A stretch of DNA of 64,000 bases from positions 62,001-126,000 of the forward strand of contig NZ_VFTG01000010.1 of NCBI RefSeq assembly GCF_006439355.1. The letters are read 5' to 3'. Positions within the stretch are counted from its first letter, which is position 1, and each line of letters starts with the position of its first letter. Made by a program: the position numbers and the translations under genes. The notes beneath the pieces are model-generated. The model did no database searches and was not told where the DNA came from. It saw only the letters and a program-made list of their open reading frames with translations. This DNA comes from Mesorhizobium sp. B4-1-3. GTDB taxonomy: Bacteria; Pseudomonadota; Alphaproteobacteria; Rhizobiales; Rhizobiaceae. Shown here in pieces: positions 9,209 through 18,481 of this stretch.

Positions 9209-9376
9209 ATGTCCAGCGAGAGCGGCCGCGAAACTCAGACTGCTAAGCAAAAGCAAGTCAACTGGCTTGTAGACAGAACTGGCATCACCCCTACACAGGC
9301 CTATGAGCTTATCGACTTGCTCGGTATGAGCAATCCGCCGTCGCTGGTGCGTGAAGCGCTTTTGCTGAAAAAGTAG
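9209..9376 (+). CDS. Small DUF3606-like protein (paralogue family in this window)
   Basis: A 55-residue protein with an excellent ribosome-binding site (GGAGGA at 9198-9203). Its core NWLVDRTGITPTQAYELI followed by DLLGMSNPPSLVREA matches the genes at 39454 and 22427 and, more distantly, the clear DUF3606 protein at 40141-40317 (pattern G-I/L-T/S-x-x-Q-A/V-x-x-L-I). These are short helical proteins of unknown function, common and multi-copy in rhizobia. The assignment to a DUF3606-like fold is my inference from the shared pattern. Confidence 0.65.
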   Translation: MSSESGRETQTAKQKQVNWLVDRTGITPTQAYELIDLLGMSNPPSLVREALLLKK

Positions 9377-9384
9377 TCCTGCCC

Positions 9385-9800
9385 AAGGGTGGCGACGTCC
9401 CACCATCAGGTCGAGCGCTGCGGCGTACTCGGCATGGCCCATGCCGCTCCAGTTCATCGCCTCGACATGCATGCTCCAGAACGCCCGAAGCGCGATCCCA
9501 CCGCTGATAGCGCGGCCGCCTTTGGGGACCCTTCGGCTGCGGCGCCTTGCGCTGGCGTCCGGTCTTCTTGCGACACAAATTCTGCAGCTTTTTCGCACGC
9601 TTGCGCAGGTCATCGTTGCTCACCAGATGGTGCATCCACAGCTCCAATGCTCCTGATCGAAAGATCGCGCTGCGGGCAAAATTCCTGCGCACTGAGAGTG
9701 CTGCCGAGCCAGCTCGCGACCTGCGACGACCAGTAGGGCTTTTGGCCTTGGCCCAAGAGCGGCGAGGCGCCATCCGAAGTATCGCCCACAAACCGAAGGA
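9385..9800 (-). pseudogene. Decayed transposase-associated gene
   Basis: Read on the minus strand in shifting frames, the region gives YWSSQVASWLGSTLSAQEF, then LWMHHLVSNDDLRKRAKKL, then FWSMHVEAMNWSGMGHAEYA. The last is typical of the small accessory proteins and helix-turn-helix subunits of rhizobial insertion sequences (IS66/IS3-like). At least two frame changes are needed and the catalytic part is missing, so this is a relic. The exact IS family is uncertain. Confidence 0.55.
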
Positions 9801-10459
9801 ACCCGACATGACGCGAGACTTCACTACTTCAACTATGTGCAGGGACCGGACGGTTACTACGATCGAAGACCGATTGCCGCCCGTAGGCCCACCAGCGCCG
9901 GCGAGGCTTTCCAGTCGAACCGGCGCGCGCTTGCGCCGGCTTTCCCTTCAAGATGAACTTGCCAAGCATCACCTGCTCGGAGCTATTCTTGTTGATCTGC
10001 CGGCGAGCCTTCATGCCGCGCTCGCGGCTTTCGGCCAGACGCAGCGCCAAAGCGCGTAGCGAGCCCGCAAGCGCGATGGGCGGGGCTTTCAGGGCTGCTG
10101 CAATGTCGTCAAAGATCGCTTCCATGGTTGCCACCTGCGATTTCTTCGAGGCAACCATAGAACGAAACAGGGATTTTTGAATCCCCCTCGCTGTTGCTGC
10201 AAAACCTACAGCGACCATGGTCATCGGGCTCTATGACATCCCTTGTGCAAGCTTCCTGGATCAGGCGGACCATCCAGGGAAAGGGGCACACAGTTTGAGG
10301 GAAGGGGCTCGCACGCCGGCGCCTCGAAAGAGGATCGCGACAGGGCTCGTACCTCAGCCAGCCAACAACGTCGGCGGCTGCTCCCCGGGTCTTGCCACCG
10401 CGGAGCCCAGGTCGAGAAAGATGGCATGGTCCAGATAGAGGCAGCGCAGGCCCGCGGCA
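9801..10459. other. Scar region without a recognised intact gene
   Basis: A minus-strand frame (9829-10224, 131 aa) is open but unrecognised and has no convincing start. The stretch lies between a transposase relic and a nuoD relic and is best read as IS-associated debris. Confidence 0.35.
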
Positions 10460-10575
10460 TGTTGCGCGCCATGCGCTTCCGCCGCCTTGAGCGCGGGCAA
10501 GCCACTCACCTGCTCGCGGACGTCACGGCTGTACTGGGATCTGTCGATATCGTGCTGGGTGACGTGGACGGATAA
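10460..10575 (+). pseudogene. nuoD 3' remnant (NADH dehydrogenase subunit D tail)
   Basis: The frame ends HLLADVTAVLGSVDIVLGDV-D-G-stop, close to the conserved C-terminus of NuoD (usually ...ADVxAxxGSxDIVxGxVDR). Upstream, in another frame, CCAPCASAALSAG resembles the preceding NuoD segment, so at least one frameshift separates them. Nothing of the remaining roughly 350 residues was found. A fragment carried in by rearrangement is the simplest explanation. Confidence 0.45.
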
Positions 10576-10843
10576 TGGGAGAACCCACTCAAAGTGGTCA
10601 CTTCGTTTCCGGCTTCACCTCGGTATTGCGAAGCCCATTGCCATTGCCCATTCGACTGCGGCGCGGGCTGGTCGCACTACCAAGCTGAAGCTTGCCTCGG
10701 CCTGAGACCTGCAATGGTATGGGGAGGCAAACCCAGATCACGCGTTTGTTTGCGAGCCTACCCCTTAAATGCCTTGCTCTGTCACCGCGCGCTTGGAAGA
10801 GTCGTTGCCTTATCCCGTCGTTAGAGCACCAAGGAAGAAATCC

Positions 10844-11212
10844 ATGCGCAATATCTTACTTGCAACAGTGTTCAGTGCCGTTGCCCCCCTCACTCTGTCG
10901 AACCCCGCTTACGCCCATGCCAAGCTGGAGGCGGCCCAGCCGCCCATCAACGGGACTGTCAAGGACGCGCCGACTGAGCTCGACCTCAAGTTCAGCGAGG
11001 AGCTCAATCTGAAGTTCACCGGCGTGAAGGTGACCGGACCCGACAAAAAGGAAATCAAGACCGACGGCGACATGCTGATGGATGGCGACAAGACTTTCAT
11101 GGTCAACCTTCCCGCTGGACTCGGCGCGGGCAACTACAAGGTCGAATGGCACGCGCTCTCGCAGGACGGCCACAAGACCCACGGCACCTACAAATTCACC
11201 GTGAAGCCCTGA
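10844..11212 (+). CDS. copC: CopC-family periplasmic copper-binding protein
   Basis: A 122-residue protein with a Sec signal peptide (cleavage after AYA), leaving an N-terminal HAKLEAAQPP. The mature His1 and the C-terminal motif QDGHKTHG match the Cu(II) site of CopC/PcoC (His1, Asp, His). AAGGA lies nine bases before ATG 10844. It is followed after 86 bases by copD, giving a copper-handling pair. CopC binds copper in the periplasm and is thought to deliver it to CopD. Confidence 0.88.
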   Translation: MRNILLATVFSAVAPLTLSNPAYAHAKLEAAQPPINGTVKDAPTELDLKFSEELNLKFTGVKVTGPDKKEIKTDGDMLMDGDKTFMVNLPAGLGAGNYKVEWHALSQDGHKTHGTYKFTVKP

Positions 11213-11298
11213 TCGCAAGACGGTGGGAATCCGTCGGTGTTCCCGCCACCGTTCGCGCCGATGACAGACGCTCCTTCCATGCGCAGGAAAGCGGTTCG

Positions 11299-12192
11299 AT
11301 GAGCCCGGACACGCTGCTCGCGGCATGCCGCTTCCTGCACGACGGAGCGCTGATGGCGTTGTGGGGATGCTTCGGGTATCTGGCGACGCTTGTTCCGGAA
11401 GGTCTGGCCAAAGAGGTATCGGACAAGCTGGCGGCCTCGCGTCTCGCGGCAGCCGGGCTGGCGGCGGTGACGACGCTTCTGGCCCTGCCTCTTCAGGCGG
11501 CGATCATCGGCGAAGGCTGGCCGGATGCCGCGAACGGGCAGATGCTGATGGATGTCATCACGTCGACCAGCGTCGGCAAGGCGTGGCTGGCGCAGCTTGC
11601 CGGCGTCGTCGTGGTGGTGATCGCGCAATTTCTTGCCGTTCGCCACCGACTGGCAGCGACGGCGGCAACATCGGGCCTGGCGCTAGCAACGCTTGCGCTC
11701 AGCGGCCACGCGGTCATGCAGGAGGGATGGCAGGGCGTCGCGCACCCGCTCAACGACATGCTTCATGTGCTGGCTGCCGGGGCATGGTTCGGCGCGCTCC
11801 TGCCGCTCCTCCTTGTGCTCTCCGCCTTCGGCCAACCGCCCTCTCGGGCGGAGGCATCGGTCGCGCTTCGCCGCTTTTCGACGGCCGGCCACTGGGCGGT
11901 CGCGCTGGCGATCCTTTCCGGTGTGGCGAATAGCTTTTTCATCGTCGGCTGGCCGCCGCTGGGCTGGGGCTCGACTTATCGGGTGTTGCTGACGGCAAAG
12001 ATCGCCGTCGTCTCCGTGATGACAGCATTGGCGATCCTCAACCGCTACTGGTTCGTACCCCGCATCCGCCGCGACTGGGCAGCGGCCGTAGCGGCGATTC
12101 GAACCGGTACGCTAGCGGAGATCGGGCTCGGGCTCACAGCCATCCTGCTCGTCTCGATCTTCGGCATGCTCGATCCCGCCGGACTGCAGTGA
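11299..12192 (+). CDS. copD: CopD-family copper resistance/import membrane protein
   Basis: A 297-residue polytopic protein with about eight hydrophobic segments. The region MLHVLAAGAWFGALLPLLL matches the CopD domain, where a histidine in a membrane helix is conserved. ATG 11299 is chosen over upstream starts because it gives the usual CopD N-terminus (helical LAACRFLHDGALMALWG). With CopC it probably moves copper across the inner membrane. The gene is intact. Confidence 0.85.
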   Translation: MSPDTLLAACRFLHDGALMALWGCFGYLATLVPEGLAKEVSDKLAASRLAAAGLAAVTTLLALPLQAAIIGEGWPDAANGQMLMDVITSTSVGKAWLAQLAGVVVVVIAQFLAVRHRLAATAATSGLALATLALSGHAVMQEGWQGVAHPLNDMLHVLAAGAWFGALLPLLLVLSAFGQPPSRAEASVALRRFSTAGHWAVALAILSGVANSFFIVGWPPLGWGSTYRVLLTAKIAVVSVMTALAILNRYWFVPRIRRDWAAAVAAIRTGTLAEIGLGLTAILLVSIFGMLDPAGLQ

Positions 12193-12278
12193 CGGGTCGC
12201 TGAGGCACCCGTCACACGAAGCTGTGATACCCAAGATACCCGTTGACCAATGCGCCGCGCTGTGGCGAATTTGGCGCC

Positions 12279-12440
12279 GATGGTTCCCCTCGGGGATCAA
12301 AAGGGAACACGGTGCGGAGAGATCTCAAGCCGTGGCTGTCCCCGCAACTGTAAGCGGCGTGCCGTTTTCATTTGCCACTGGTCGCATGGGTCGGGAAGTC
12401 GAAAACGGTGGTAAGCCGCGAGCCAGGAGACCTGCCATCC
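12279..12440 (+). promoter_or_regulatory. Cobalamin (B12) riboswitch
   Basis: The stretch has the B12-box hallmarks in order: an AAAGGGAA core with GGTGCGG, CTGTCCCCGCAACTGTAAGCGG, TCGGGAAGTCG, and the closing GAGCCAGGAGACCTGCCAT. The following sequence up to the ATG at 12515 can form alternative stems and probably masks the ribosome-binding site when adenosylcobalamin binds. It sits immediately upstream of a cobalt/nickel permease, the expected target. Confidence 0.9.
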
Positions 12441-12514
12441 CGGACGTCAAAGCAGAACACCGGACGGGTGATCCGGTGTGCGAGCCCGACTGAGAGGCGG
12501 GCAAGTCCCCTGCG

Positions 12515-13602
12515 ATGACAGCAACGTCTAAGGCAGAAACCATGCTGACCGCTCTATCGAAACTATTCAACGAAAGCACGCCGGACCTGAAGGCAAGGCT
12601 CGTCACAATCTACTGCGTACTCACTGTCCTCAACATCGGCGCCTGGATCTGGGCCTTCATCGCCTTTCACAACAAACCGGCATTGCTCGGCGTCGCGCTC
12701 GTCATCTACGGCCTGGGACTGCGCCACGCCGTCGATGCCGACCATATTGCGGCCGTCGACAACATCACGCGCAAGCTCATGCAGGACAACCAACGACCGG
12801 TATCGGTCGGCTTTTTCTTCGCCATGGGTCATTCCGCGATCGTGGTCATCGTCGCTGCGGCGGTCGCCGGAGCGGCGTCCCTGCTCGGCAGTTTCCAGAG
12901 CTTTCAAGACATCGGCGGCACGATAAGCACCGGCATCTCGGCGCTGTTCCTGCTCGCTATCGCGGCAATGAACATCATGATCTTCCTTTCGATCTACAAA
13001 AGCTACCGCCGTGTCCGGGCCGGCGGAGCCTATGTCGAGGAAGACCTCGACCTGTTGCTCAACAATCGCGGCTTTCTCGCCCGCATCTTCCGGCCGATGT
13101 TCAGGCTGGTGACGCAGAGCTGGCACATGTTCCCGCTGGGCTTCCTGTTCGGTCTCGGCTTCGACACGGCGACCGAGGTCGCTACGTTCGGCGTCTCGGC
13201 CACGCAGGCCGCAAGGGGCGTGTCGTTCGAGGCGATCCTGGTCTTCCCGGTGCTTTTCGCGGCCGGCATGTCGCTGGTCGACACCACGGACGGCGTGATG
13301 ATGCTGGGCGCCTACGACTGGGCCTTCGTCAAGCCGATCCGCAAGCTGTACTACAACATGACCATCACGCTGGTGTCATCGTCGCGGTGCTGATCGGCGG
13401 CATCGAGGCGCTCGGCCTCGTCAGCGATAAGCTCGGGCTGTCGGGCGGATTCTGGGACGGCGTCGGCACGCTCAACGACAACTTCAACAATCTGGGCTTC
13501 GCCATCATCGGCATCTTCATCGCCGCCTGGGCAGTCTCCCACATCGTCTACAAGGCGAAAGGCCTCGACGAGGCCGATGTTGTGTCGGCTGTCCGGAAGT
13601 AG
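12515..13602 (+). pseudogene. NiCoT-family cobalt/nickel permease, interrupted by a frameshift
   Basis: The signature RHAVDADHIAAVDN of NiCoT (HoxN/NixA/NicT) permeases is at about residues 70-83; further family segments are FFFAMGHSAIVVI and LGFDTATEV. The frame breaks near 13377 after NMTITLVS: one missing base sends it into a stop at 13393, while IVAVLIGGIEALGLV continues in the next frame to 13602 and restores a full-length protein of about 360 residues. Control by the B12 riboswitch points to cobalt as substrate. Start may be ATG 12515 or 12542. A true mutation would remove the last membrane helices; a sequencing error is equally possible. Confidence 0.85.
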
Positions 13603-13653
13603 TTGCGTGCAGGGCCCGCCTGCGTTGTGCAAGCGGGCCTTGCCGCAGCCCGT

Positions 13654-14125
13654 TCAGGCTCCCGCGGGCTGGAAGCCAGCCTCCTTGAAGCGCCTGGGCA
13701 TCAGGAAATCGACGATGGCGAACGCAACGATCGCCAGCCCCGTCAGCGGAAAGATGACCGAAATCGCGAGCGCGATCACGATGATGGCTGCCGGCGCCCG
13801 GTAGTTCTTCGGATAGAGCGGTGCGCCAAGACGCCCTGCCGGCCGGCGCTTCCACCACATCACGACGCCTGACAGCGCCATGGCGACGATCGACAGGCAG
13901 AACAACACGTTAAGCGCTGTGTTCCACCAGCCGAGATTGGCTTGGTGTGCAGGGCGATGCCCACCGCCATCGCCTTGCAAGCCCGTAGTCGGCGAAGCGC
14001 ACATCTGCAAGTACCTTGCCGGTATAGCGCTCGATATGGACGGTGCGGTCGCCGAACGGGTTGCTGGTATCGGTGCCATCACATGTGAAGATAGCCCCAA
14101 AAAAAGTCCCATCCGATCGGACCAA
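13654..14125 (-). pseudogene. PepSY-associated membrane protein, C-terminal remnant
   Basis: Two frames on the minus strand join to give SDGTFFGAIFTCDGTD, then TVHIERYTGKVLADVRFADYGL, then NLGWWNTALNVLFCLSIV with MWWKRRPAGRLG and a final hydrophobic pair of helices. This is the C-terminal third of PepSY-TM proteins often found with iron or copper uptake genes. The N-terminus is missing and one frameshift lies near 13970. It converges on the cobalt permease. Confidence 0.7.
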
Positions 14126-15194
14126 AGTCCGTCGCGATTGCGGGTTGGCAAGCCGACACTCTGCCGGCGCGTCAGCCAGGTTGCCACCTTTGGACGCGAA
14201 GCCCGGCTTGCTTCGCTAAGAGCCGCACGTACCCGCCCCGAGCAAGCCGGGCGCCCCCTCATGAGTGCGTGACTGACCGAACATCGGGTTACGAGCTATT
14301 TTTCCCCAAAGGAACTTTGCTTCCCGAGTGAGGAAAGACCATTCCCGGCGAAGTATGCGAATACCGGCCCAGATTGCCGGAACCCGATTGGTCTGCCTGA
14401 ATTGAGGCTAGGTGGTTGGTCGATCCTTCAGGGATGTAGCTAACCACCAGCCCGTCGCCGGTTAGCAGAGACAGGCGGCGGGCACCTAATCCGCTGGTGG
14501 CTAGAACCTTCTCCACATGGATTATAAGTGGCTATGCCACGTTTTTTCTTCGACATAGCCGACAACGGAGACGTCCACCACGACGCGCGTGGACTCTGAC
14601 ATTTGCCGATATGTCGTCGATTGCGGAGGAAGCGATACCCGTCAGGAACATAGTCGGTCGCTAAAAGTTCGCAGTGCGCTTGACCACCATCCCCTCCTGG
14701 AAAGGCGTTTGCTAGCATCCATTACGTAGGAGGAGGAGAAGACGGTTTTCCGATCCGCGGCGATTTGAACATGAGAAGGCGGATCGCGATTTCTCGGCCA
14801 GCCGGATCAGAAGGCCGCAATGGCCGGACGTCGCGTTCGCAGTCCGAGCGCCGTTTCCGAAGCGTGCCCAACCTTCAGAACCGTGGCGTCCCTCAGATGC
14901 CGGCTGATGATCGACATCGAGGTCGCAGACCAGACACGGAGAAGCCGTTGCACAGCGCAAGAGCCGGACCGCCAGTCAAGTTGAAGGGTGGCCAGAACAG
15001 CAAGGGCCCTCGACCAGGCGCGACTATAGAAGCAACGTCCCATTTCCGGTTTTCGAATTGTGATGGAGAACGGATTGGAAGCCTGAGCGCTCTCATCTAG
15101 CCCCTACAGTGGGCGCGACATCATCTTCGAGGCATTGCGGTCGGATTGGCAGACTGGTCGACCCAGGCATGCGGATCGAAACGCGGGGCCTCTG
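14126..15194. other. Intergenic region of about 1 kb, no gene recognised
   Basis: Short frames on both strands lack recognisable features and ribosome-binding sites. Considering the decayed genes to its left, this is probably eroded coding DNA or a rearrangement junction. Confidence 0.4.
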
Positions 15195-15542
15195 TCAGCT
15201 TTCAGCGGTTAGCTGGATTTCGACACGGATATCGGGCAGCGCGAAGCTCGCTCCGACCGTGGCACGCGCCGGCGGCTCGGCACCGAGCCAGTCCACCCAA
15301 GCCTTGTTCATCGCGTCGAAATCCGCGACATCCTTCAGGCAGATCTGTGCGCACAGCAGCTGCGATCGGTCGGCGCCAACACTCTCCAGAAGCGCATCGG
15401 CCTTTCTCAATATCTGCCTGGTCTGGCCAGCTATGTCGGCTTCTTTGTCGTCGGCCGTCAGGCCGGAAAGGTAGATCGTTCCGTTATGGACGACCATCCG
15501 GCTGAGCTTCTCGTTCTTCTGGTGTCTTTCAATCTTGGCCAT
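15195..15542 (-). CDS. RidA/YjgF family protein
   Basis: A 115-residue protein with the RidA pattern: VVHNGTIYLSGLTADD near the N-terminus, QTRQILRKADALLESVG in the middle, and a C-terminal VGASFALPDIRVEIQLTA whose arginine corresponds to the substrate-binding Arg of RidA. Members deaminate reactive enamine/imine intermediates from PLP enzymes, though divergent subgroups have other or unknown activities. Monocistronic, between a gap and ligD. Confidence 0.85.
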   Translation of the reverse strand: MAKIERHQKNEKLSRMVVHNGTIYLSGLTADDKEADIAGQTRQILRKADALLESVGADRSQLLCAQICLKDVADFDAMNKAWVDWLGAEPPARATVGASFALPDIRVEIQLTAES

Positions 15543-15788
15543 TGTCAGCCTGCGTTCGAGATATCATGCGTGCGCTGCGGTCTGTTTTGCGCTGGTCTCC
15601 GCCTATGCTGAAAGGAAAGCGGCTCGTGGCAAAATGTTCCGTGGGACCTCGCTGTGAGGACGGCAGCCGCCGACGGGCAGAGCTTTCAAACTCTGACATC
15701 CACAGCAGGGGACACATGCACTTTTACTAAAATTCCCGGAACCGATCGCGGCTGCGACCTTTGAATCCGGTTAGGGAGTGCTGAGTGT

Positions 15789-17558
15789 ATGAGTAAATCG
15801 AAGGGGCAACTCGCCTTTATCGAATTCCAGTCACCGACGCTGGCCGAGAGGGCTCCTGATGGCGGCGAATGGCTCCACGAAATCAAATACGACGGATATC
15901 GAACCGAGATTGTCATTGAGGATGGGCAGGCGCGCGCCTTTACGCGCCGGGGCTACGACTGGTCCCACCGCTACAAGCGCATCATTCAGGCTGCTGCGAC
16001 CCTCCCGATCAAATCCGCAATCATCGATGGCGAAGCGGTCGTCCTCGGCGCGACTGGCTTGCCGGACTTCCAAGCTCTCGAGCGCGAGCTGGGGAATCCG
16101 AACTCGTCAAAGCTCATGTTCTTCGCGTTCGATCTTTTGCACCTCAACGGCCGCGATCTTCGACAGCGACCACTCATTGAGCGCAAAGCCGCGCTGCAAA
16201 GCCTTTTGCAAGAAACGGCTCCAACGCTGACCTATGCCGAGCATCTGGATGTAACCGGTAAGGACGTGTTCGATCATGCTTGCAGAATGGGCTTGGAGGG
16301 CGTCGTATCCAAGCGAGCCGATGCCCCATATCGCTCAGGACGGCAAACAAGCTGGCTCAAGATCAAATGCATAAAGAGCGACACGTTCCCGATTGTCGCG
16401 TTCGTTGAAAAGCTCGGCGCGCAGCCCCGCCGCATCGCGTCACTGTACATCGGCAGGTGGCAAGGCGACCGGCTGCTTTATGCCGGGAAGGCGCAAAGCG
16501 GCTACACGCTTGAAGAAGCCCGGCGCGTTCGGGACCGGCTTGATCCCCTGATCATAGAGAAGTCTTCCTTATCGGAGGCGATCAAGAAACCGAAGGCGAC
16601 TTGGGTCAAGCCAGAGGTCCTGGCCGAGGTGCAATTCAGCGGCGTGACGGATCGCGGCATTCTACGCGAGGCGGTGTTCAAGGGATTACGCGAGGATCTC
16701 CAAACCATCCCGGCGAAGCCACCATCGCCCTCCAAGCGAAGGATGGAAGGCCAACATGGCGTTCCTCGCGAGAACGTCCTGCAGCTTCTGCCCGAAGCTG
16801 TTGCGCCTTCTAAGGAGGAATTGGCGAGCTATTGGCGGCGGGTCGCCGACAGAGCGTTGGTCCATCTAGGTCGCCGACCATTAAAGCTGGTTCGCCATGC
16901 CTATGGGGCCACCTTCTACCACAAGGGGCCGCTGCCCCCGATCCCAGCTTCGGTGCGCCAGCTGCGGGTCCAAAAGCGCGAGGGTGGCGAAGGTGTCCGG
17001 GTCTGGGTAGATGATCTCGACGGCTTACTTGGATTGGTCGAAATGGACGCCGTCGAGCTTCATCCATGGAACGCTACCATTAACGACATCGAACACGCCG
17101 ACCAGCTCGTCCTCGACCTTGACAGAGGGGAAGGCGTGGCATGGGAGGCGGTGATCGAGGCCGCGCTGTCGCTGCGTGGCATCCTGGAAGCAGCGGGCTT
17201 GGAGAGCTGGCCGAAAGTCACCGGCGGTAAGGGCATCCACCTCACGGCCCCGCTAGCGGCGGAGATGACGCATGACAGTGCCCGCAAACTGGCAAGATCG
17301 ATGGCGCAATGCCTCGTTGACGCCGCTCCTGACCGGTACCTGCTATCAGCCGACCCGGCAGCGCGGAGAGGCCGCATTTTTCTTGATTATCTTCGCAACG
17401 GCCGAGGCAACACCGCAGTTGGTGCGTTCTCACCTCGATCGCGGCCCGGCTTTCCGATTGCCCATCCAGTTACATGGAAACAGGTTGAAGCAGGCATTAG
17501 GCCGGACGCTTTCACCATGAGCCATCCGTTCAAGCCCGCTGCTCAAAGGGCGGCTTGA
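15789..17558 (+). CDS. ligD: LigD-type ATP-dependent DNA ligase/polymerase (NHEJ), LIG-POL form
   Basis: A 589-residue two-domain protein. The N-terminal ligase has motif I EIKYDGYR (Lys about 33 is adenylated), FFAFDLLHLNG, EGVVSKR (motif IV) and WLKIK (motif V) plus an OB-fold. The C-terminal half is the LigD polymerase/primase: LVLDLDRGEG, TGGKGIHL and RIFLDYLRNGRGNT. The 3'-phosphoesterase domain of classical LigD is absent. It would seal and fill breaks with a Ku partner not encoded here. AGGGAG precedes the ATG. Rhizobia often carry several such ligases, some on accessory DNA. Confidence 0.9.
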   Translation: MSKSKGQLAFIEFQSPTLAERAPDGGEWLHEIKYDGYRTEIVIEDGQARAFTRRGYDWSHRYKRIIQAAATLPIKSAIIDGEAVVLGATGLPDFQALERELGNPNSSKLMFFAFDLLHLNGRDLRQRPLIERKAALQSLLQETAPTLTYAEHLDVTGKDVFDHACRMGLEGVVSKRADAPYRSGRQTSWLKIKCIKSDTFPIVAFVEKLGAQPRRIASLYIGRWQGDRLLYAGKAQSGYTLEEARRVRDRLDPLIIEKSSLSEAIKKPKATWVKPEVLAEVQFSGVTDRGILREAVFKGLREDLQTIPAKPPSPSKRRMEGQHGVPRENVLQLLPEAVAPSKEELASYWRRVADRALVHLGRRPLKLVRHAYGATFYHKGPLPPIPASVRQLRVQKREGGEGVRVWVDDLDGLLGLVEMDAVELHPWNATINDIEHADQLVLDLDRGEGVAWEAVIEAALSLRGILEAAGLESWPKVTGGKGIHLTAPLAAEMTHDSARKLARSMAQCLVDAAPDRYLLSADPAARRGRIFLDYLRNGRGNTAVGAFSPRSRPGFPIAHPVTWKQVEAGIRPDAFTMSHPFKPAAQRAA

Positions 17559-17590
17559 TTGTAAGAAAGAGCATAGCAGGGGGGCGCTGC

Positions 17591-17806
17591 TCAGGCGCTG
17601 CCTTCCGCAGGGCTTTCCTCGTCCAACTCATGCGGCACTGGCCGATAGGCATTGGCCGTCAACCACTCGGCCAAAATTGTTTCCACCAGATCGAGTTTCG
17701 GCCTACCCATCTCAGCAGCCAGATCGTTCAGGATCTCACCCGTGCCGGGCTGAATGGCGACTCCGCCAACATTCCGCAACAACAGCGCGGCGCGGCGAAG
17801 CAACAC
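17591..17806 (-). CDS. Hypothetical protein, 71 aa, possibly the tail of the preceding gene
   Basis: A 71-residue frame from a GTG, LLRRAALLLRNVGGVAI followed by LVETILAEWLTANAYRPV. It overlaps the end of the 17728-18090 gene in another frame. The N-terminal sense of that gene at MSRHQFVEELEKPP and the helical content of this frame suggest they were once one frame joined near 17840, so either gene may be shortened by a frameshift. No family recognised. Confidence 0.4.
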   Translation of the reverse strand: MLLRRAALLLRNVGGVAIQPGTGEILNDLAAEMGRPKLDLVETILAEWLTANAYRPVPHELDEESPAEGSA

Positions 17807-18090
17807 CTGCAGATCGGCTCGCGAGGCGTCGCTGATGTGATCGGCGGCTTTTCCAACTCTTCCACAAACTGGTGGCGAGACATCGATGTGCCTTTCTCTG
17901 GTAACAATTTACGCAACTCCTGACCGAGCTCGTTGAGAGCTCTGGTGATTACATCCACCGCCTGCAGGTTGATCGCAATTGCGATGTCCTCTCCCAACGT
18001 TTCAAGTGTCAGCACTCCAACCTTGTCTTCGCCATCGCTGAGCATTCCAATTGACACGCCCGTAGGCATATGAGGTGGTTTCCGGTCCAT
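17728..18090 (-). CDS. Hypothetical protein, 120 aa, C-terminus possibly frameshifted
   Basis: Begins MDRKPPHMPTGVSIGML and continues VLTLETLGEDIAIAINLQA, a plausible small alpha/beta protein; after about residue 85 the composition changes to an unlikely cysteine-rich CRCCFAAPRCCCG, the mark of a wrong frame. It starts 11 bases after the stop of the Cys/His gene with an AGGGA site, so it is the third gene of a tight minus-strand operon. No family recognised. Confidence 0.5.
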   Translation of the reverse strand: MDRKPPHMPTGVSIGMLSDGEDKVGVLTLETLGEDIAIAINLQAVDVITRALNELGQELRKLLPEKGTSMSRHQFVEELEKPPITSATPREPICRCCFAAPRCCCGMLAESPFSPARVRS

Positions 18091-18101
18091 GTCGTTTTTC
18101 C

Positions 18102-18278
18102 CTAAAGGAATCGCTCTCCGTCTCCCCGGTGCTCAAAACAGAACCAGTGCGGCTCTTGTTTCGGCTTGGCAAAGCCCCAACCCGCATCCTTGCCGCAAGA
18201 AGGATGCTCACAACAATGGTGGTGGACGCCGGGAGCGGTCGCGTATTCCGCCGGTGGCAATCTGATTTCGTCGCTCAT
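18102..18278 (-). CDS. Small Cys/His-rich protein, 58 aa
   Basis: An intact frame MSDEIRLPPAEYATAPG followed by VHHHCCEHPSCGKDAGWGF and EPHWFCFEHRGDGE. Five cysteines and a run of histidines are arranged like a metal-binding site (CCEHPSC ... CFEH). Its ATG overlaps the stop of the upstream gene (ATGA), indicating coupled translation. The pattern suggests a zinc-binding fold; no named family was recognised. Confidence 0.65.
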   Translation of the reverse strand: MSDEIRLPPAEYATAPGVHHHCCEHPSCGKDAGWGFAKPKQEPHWFCFEHRGDGERFL

Positions 18279-18481
18279 GTTGCTCCCGCCCTTCGGTCTG
18301 AGGAGGAGGCCGTGGAGCGTAATGATGACAGAGCATCAAGCCGCTGCTGAAGACGGCCATTCAGCACGATCATCTCCTTAAGCGCCTTCAATGTATCGCC
18401 TTTGTGGAGGGCAATGAACTGATCGGCCGTAGCTTGAAGCGCAGCCTCTTGGCGGCTGTCGAGCCTGACAATGTGGTCCAT
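18275..18481 (-). CDS. Hypothetical helical protein, 68 aa, first gene of a small operon
   Basis: Starts at ATG 18481 with an AGGAG about ten bases upstream. The chain (DHIVRLDSRQEAALQATAD, then LKALKEMIVLNGRLQQRLD) should form two amphipathic helices. It ends in the ATGA overlap with the Cys/His gene. Function unknown; a DNA- or partner-binding helical hairpin is possible but only from composition. Confidence 0.6.
   Translation of the reverse strand: MDHIVRLDSRQEAALQATADQFIALHKGDTLKALKEMIVLNGRLQQRLDALSSLRSTASSSDRRAGAT

Noticed and set aside
9829-10224. 131-aa minus-strand frame
   Set aside because: Open and partly helical, but no recognisable family, weak start, and it lies among transposase debris.
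12515-13602. Possible programmed frameshift in the NiCoT gene
   Set aside because: No slippery site at the break and the family is normally one frame; a mutation or error is simpler. The same reasoning applies to the GTPase and SRAP genes.
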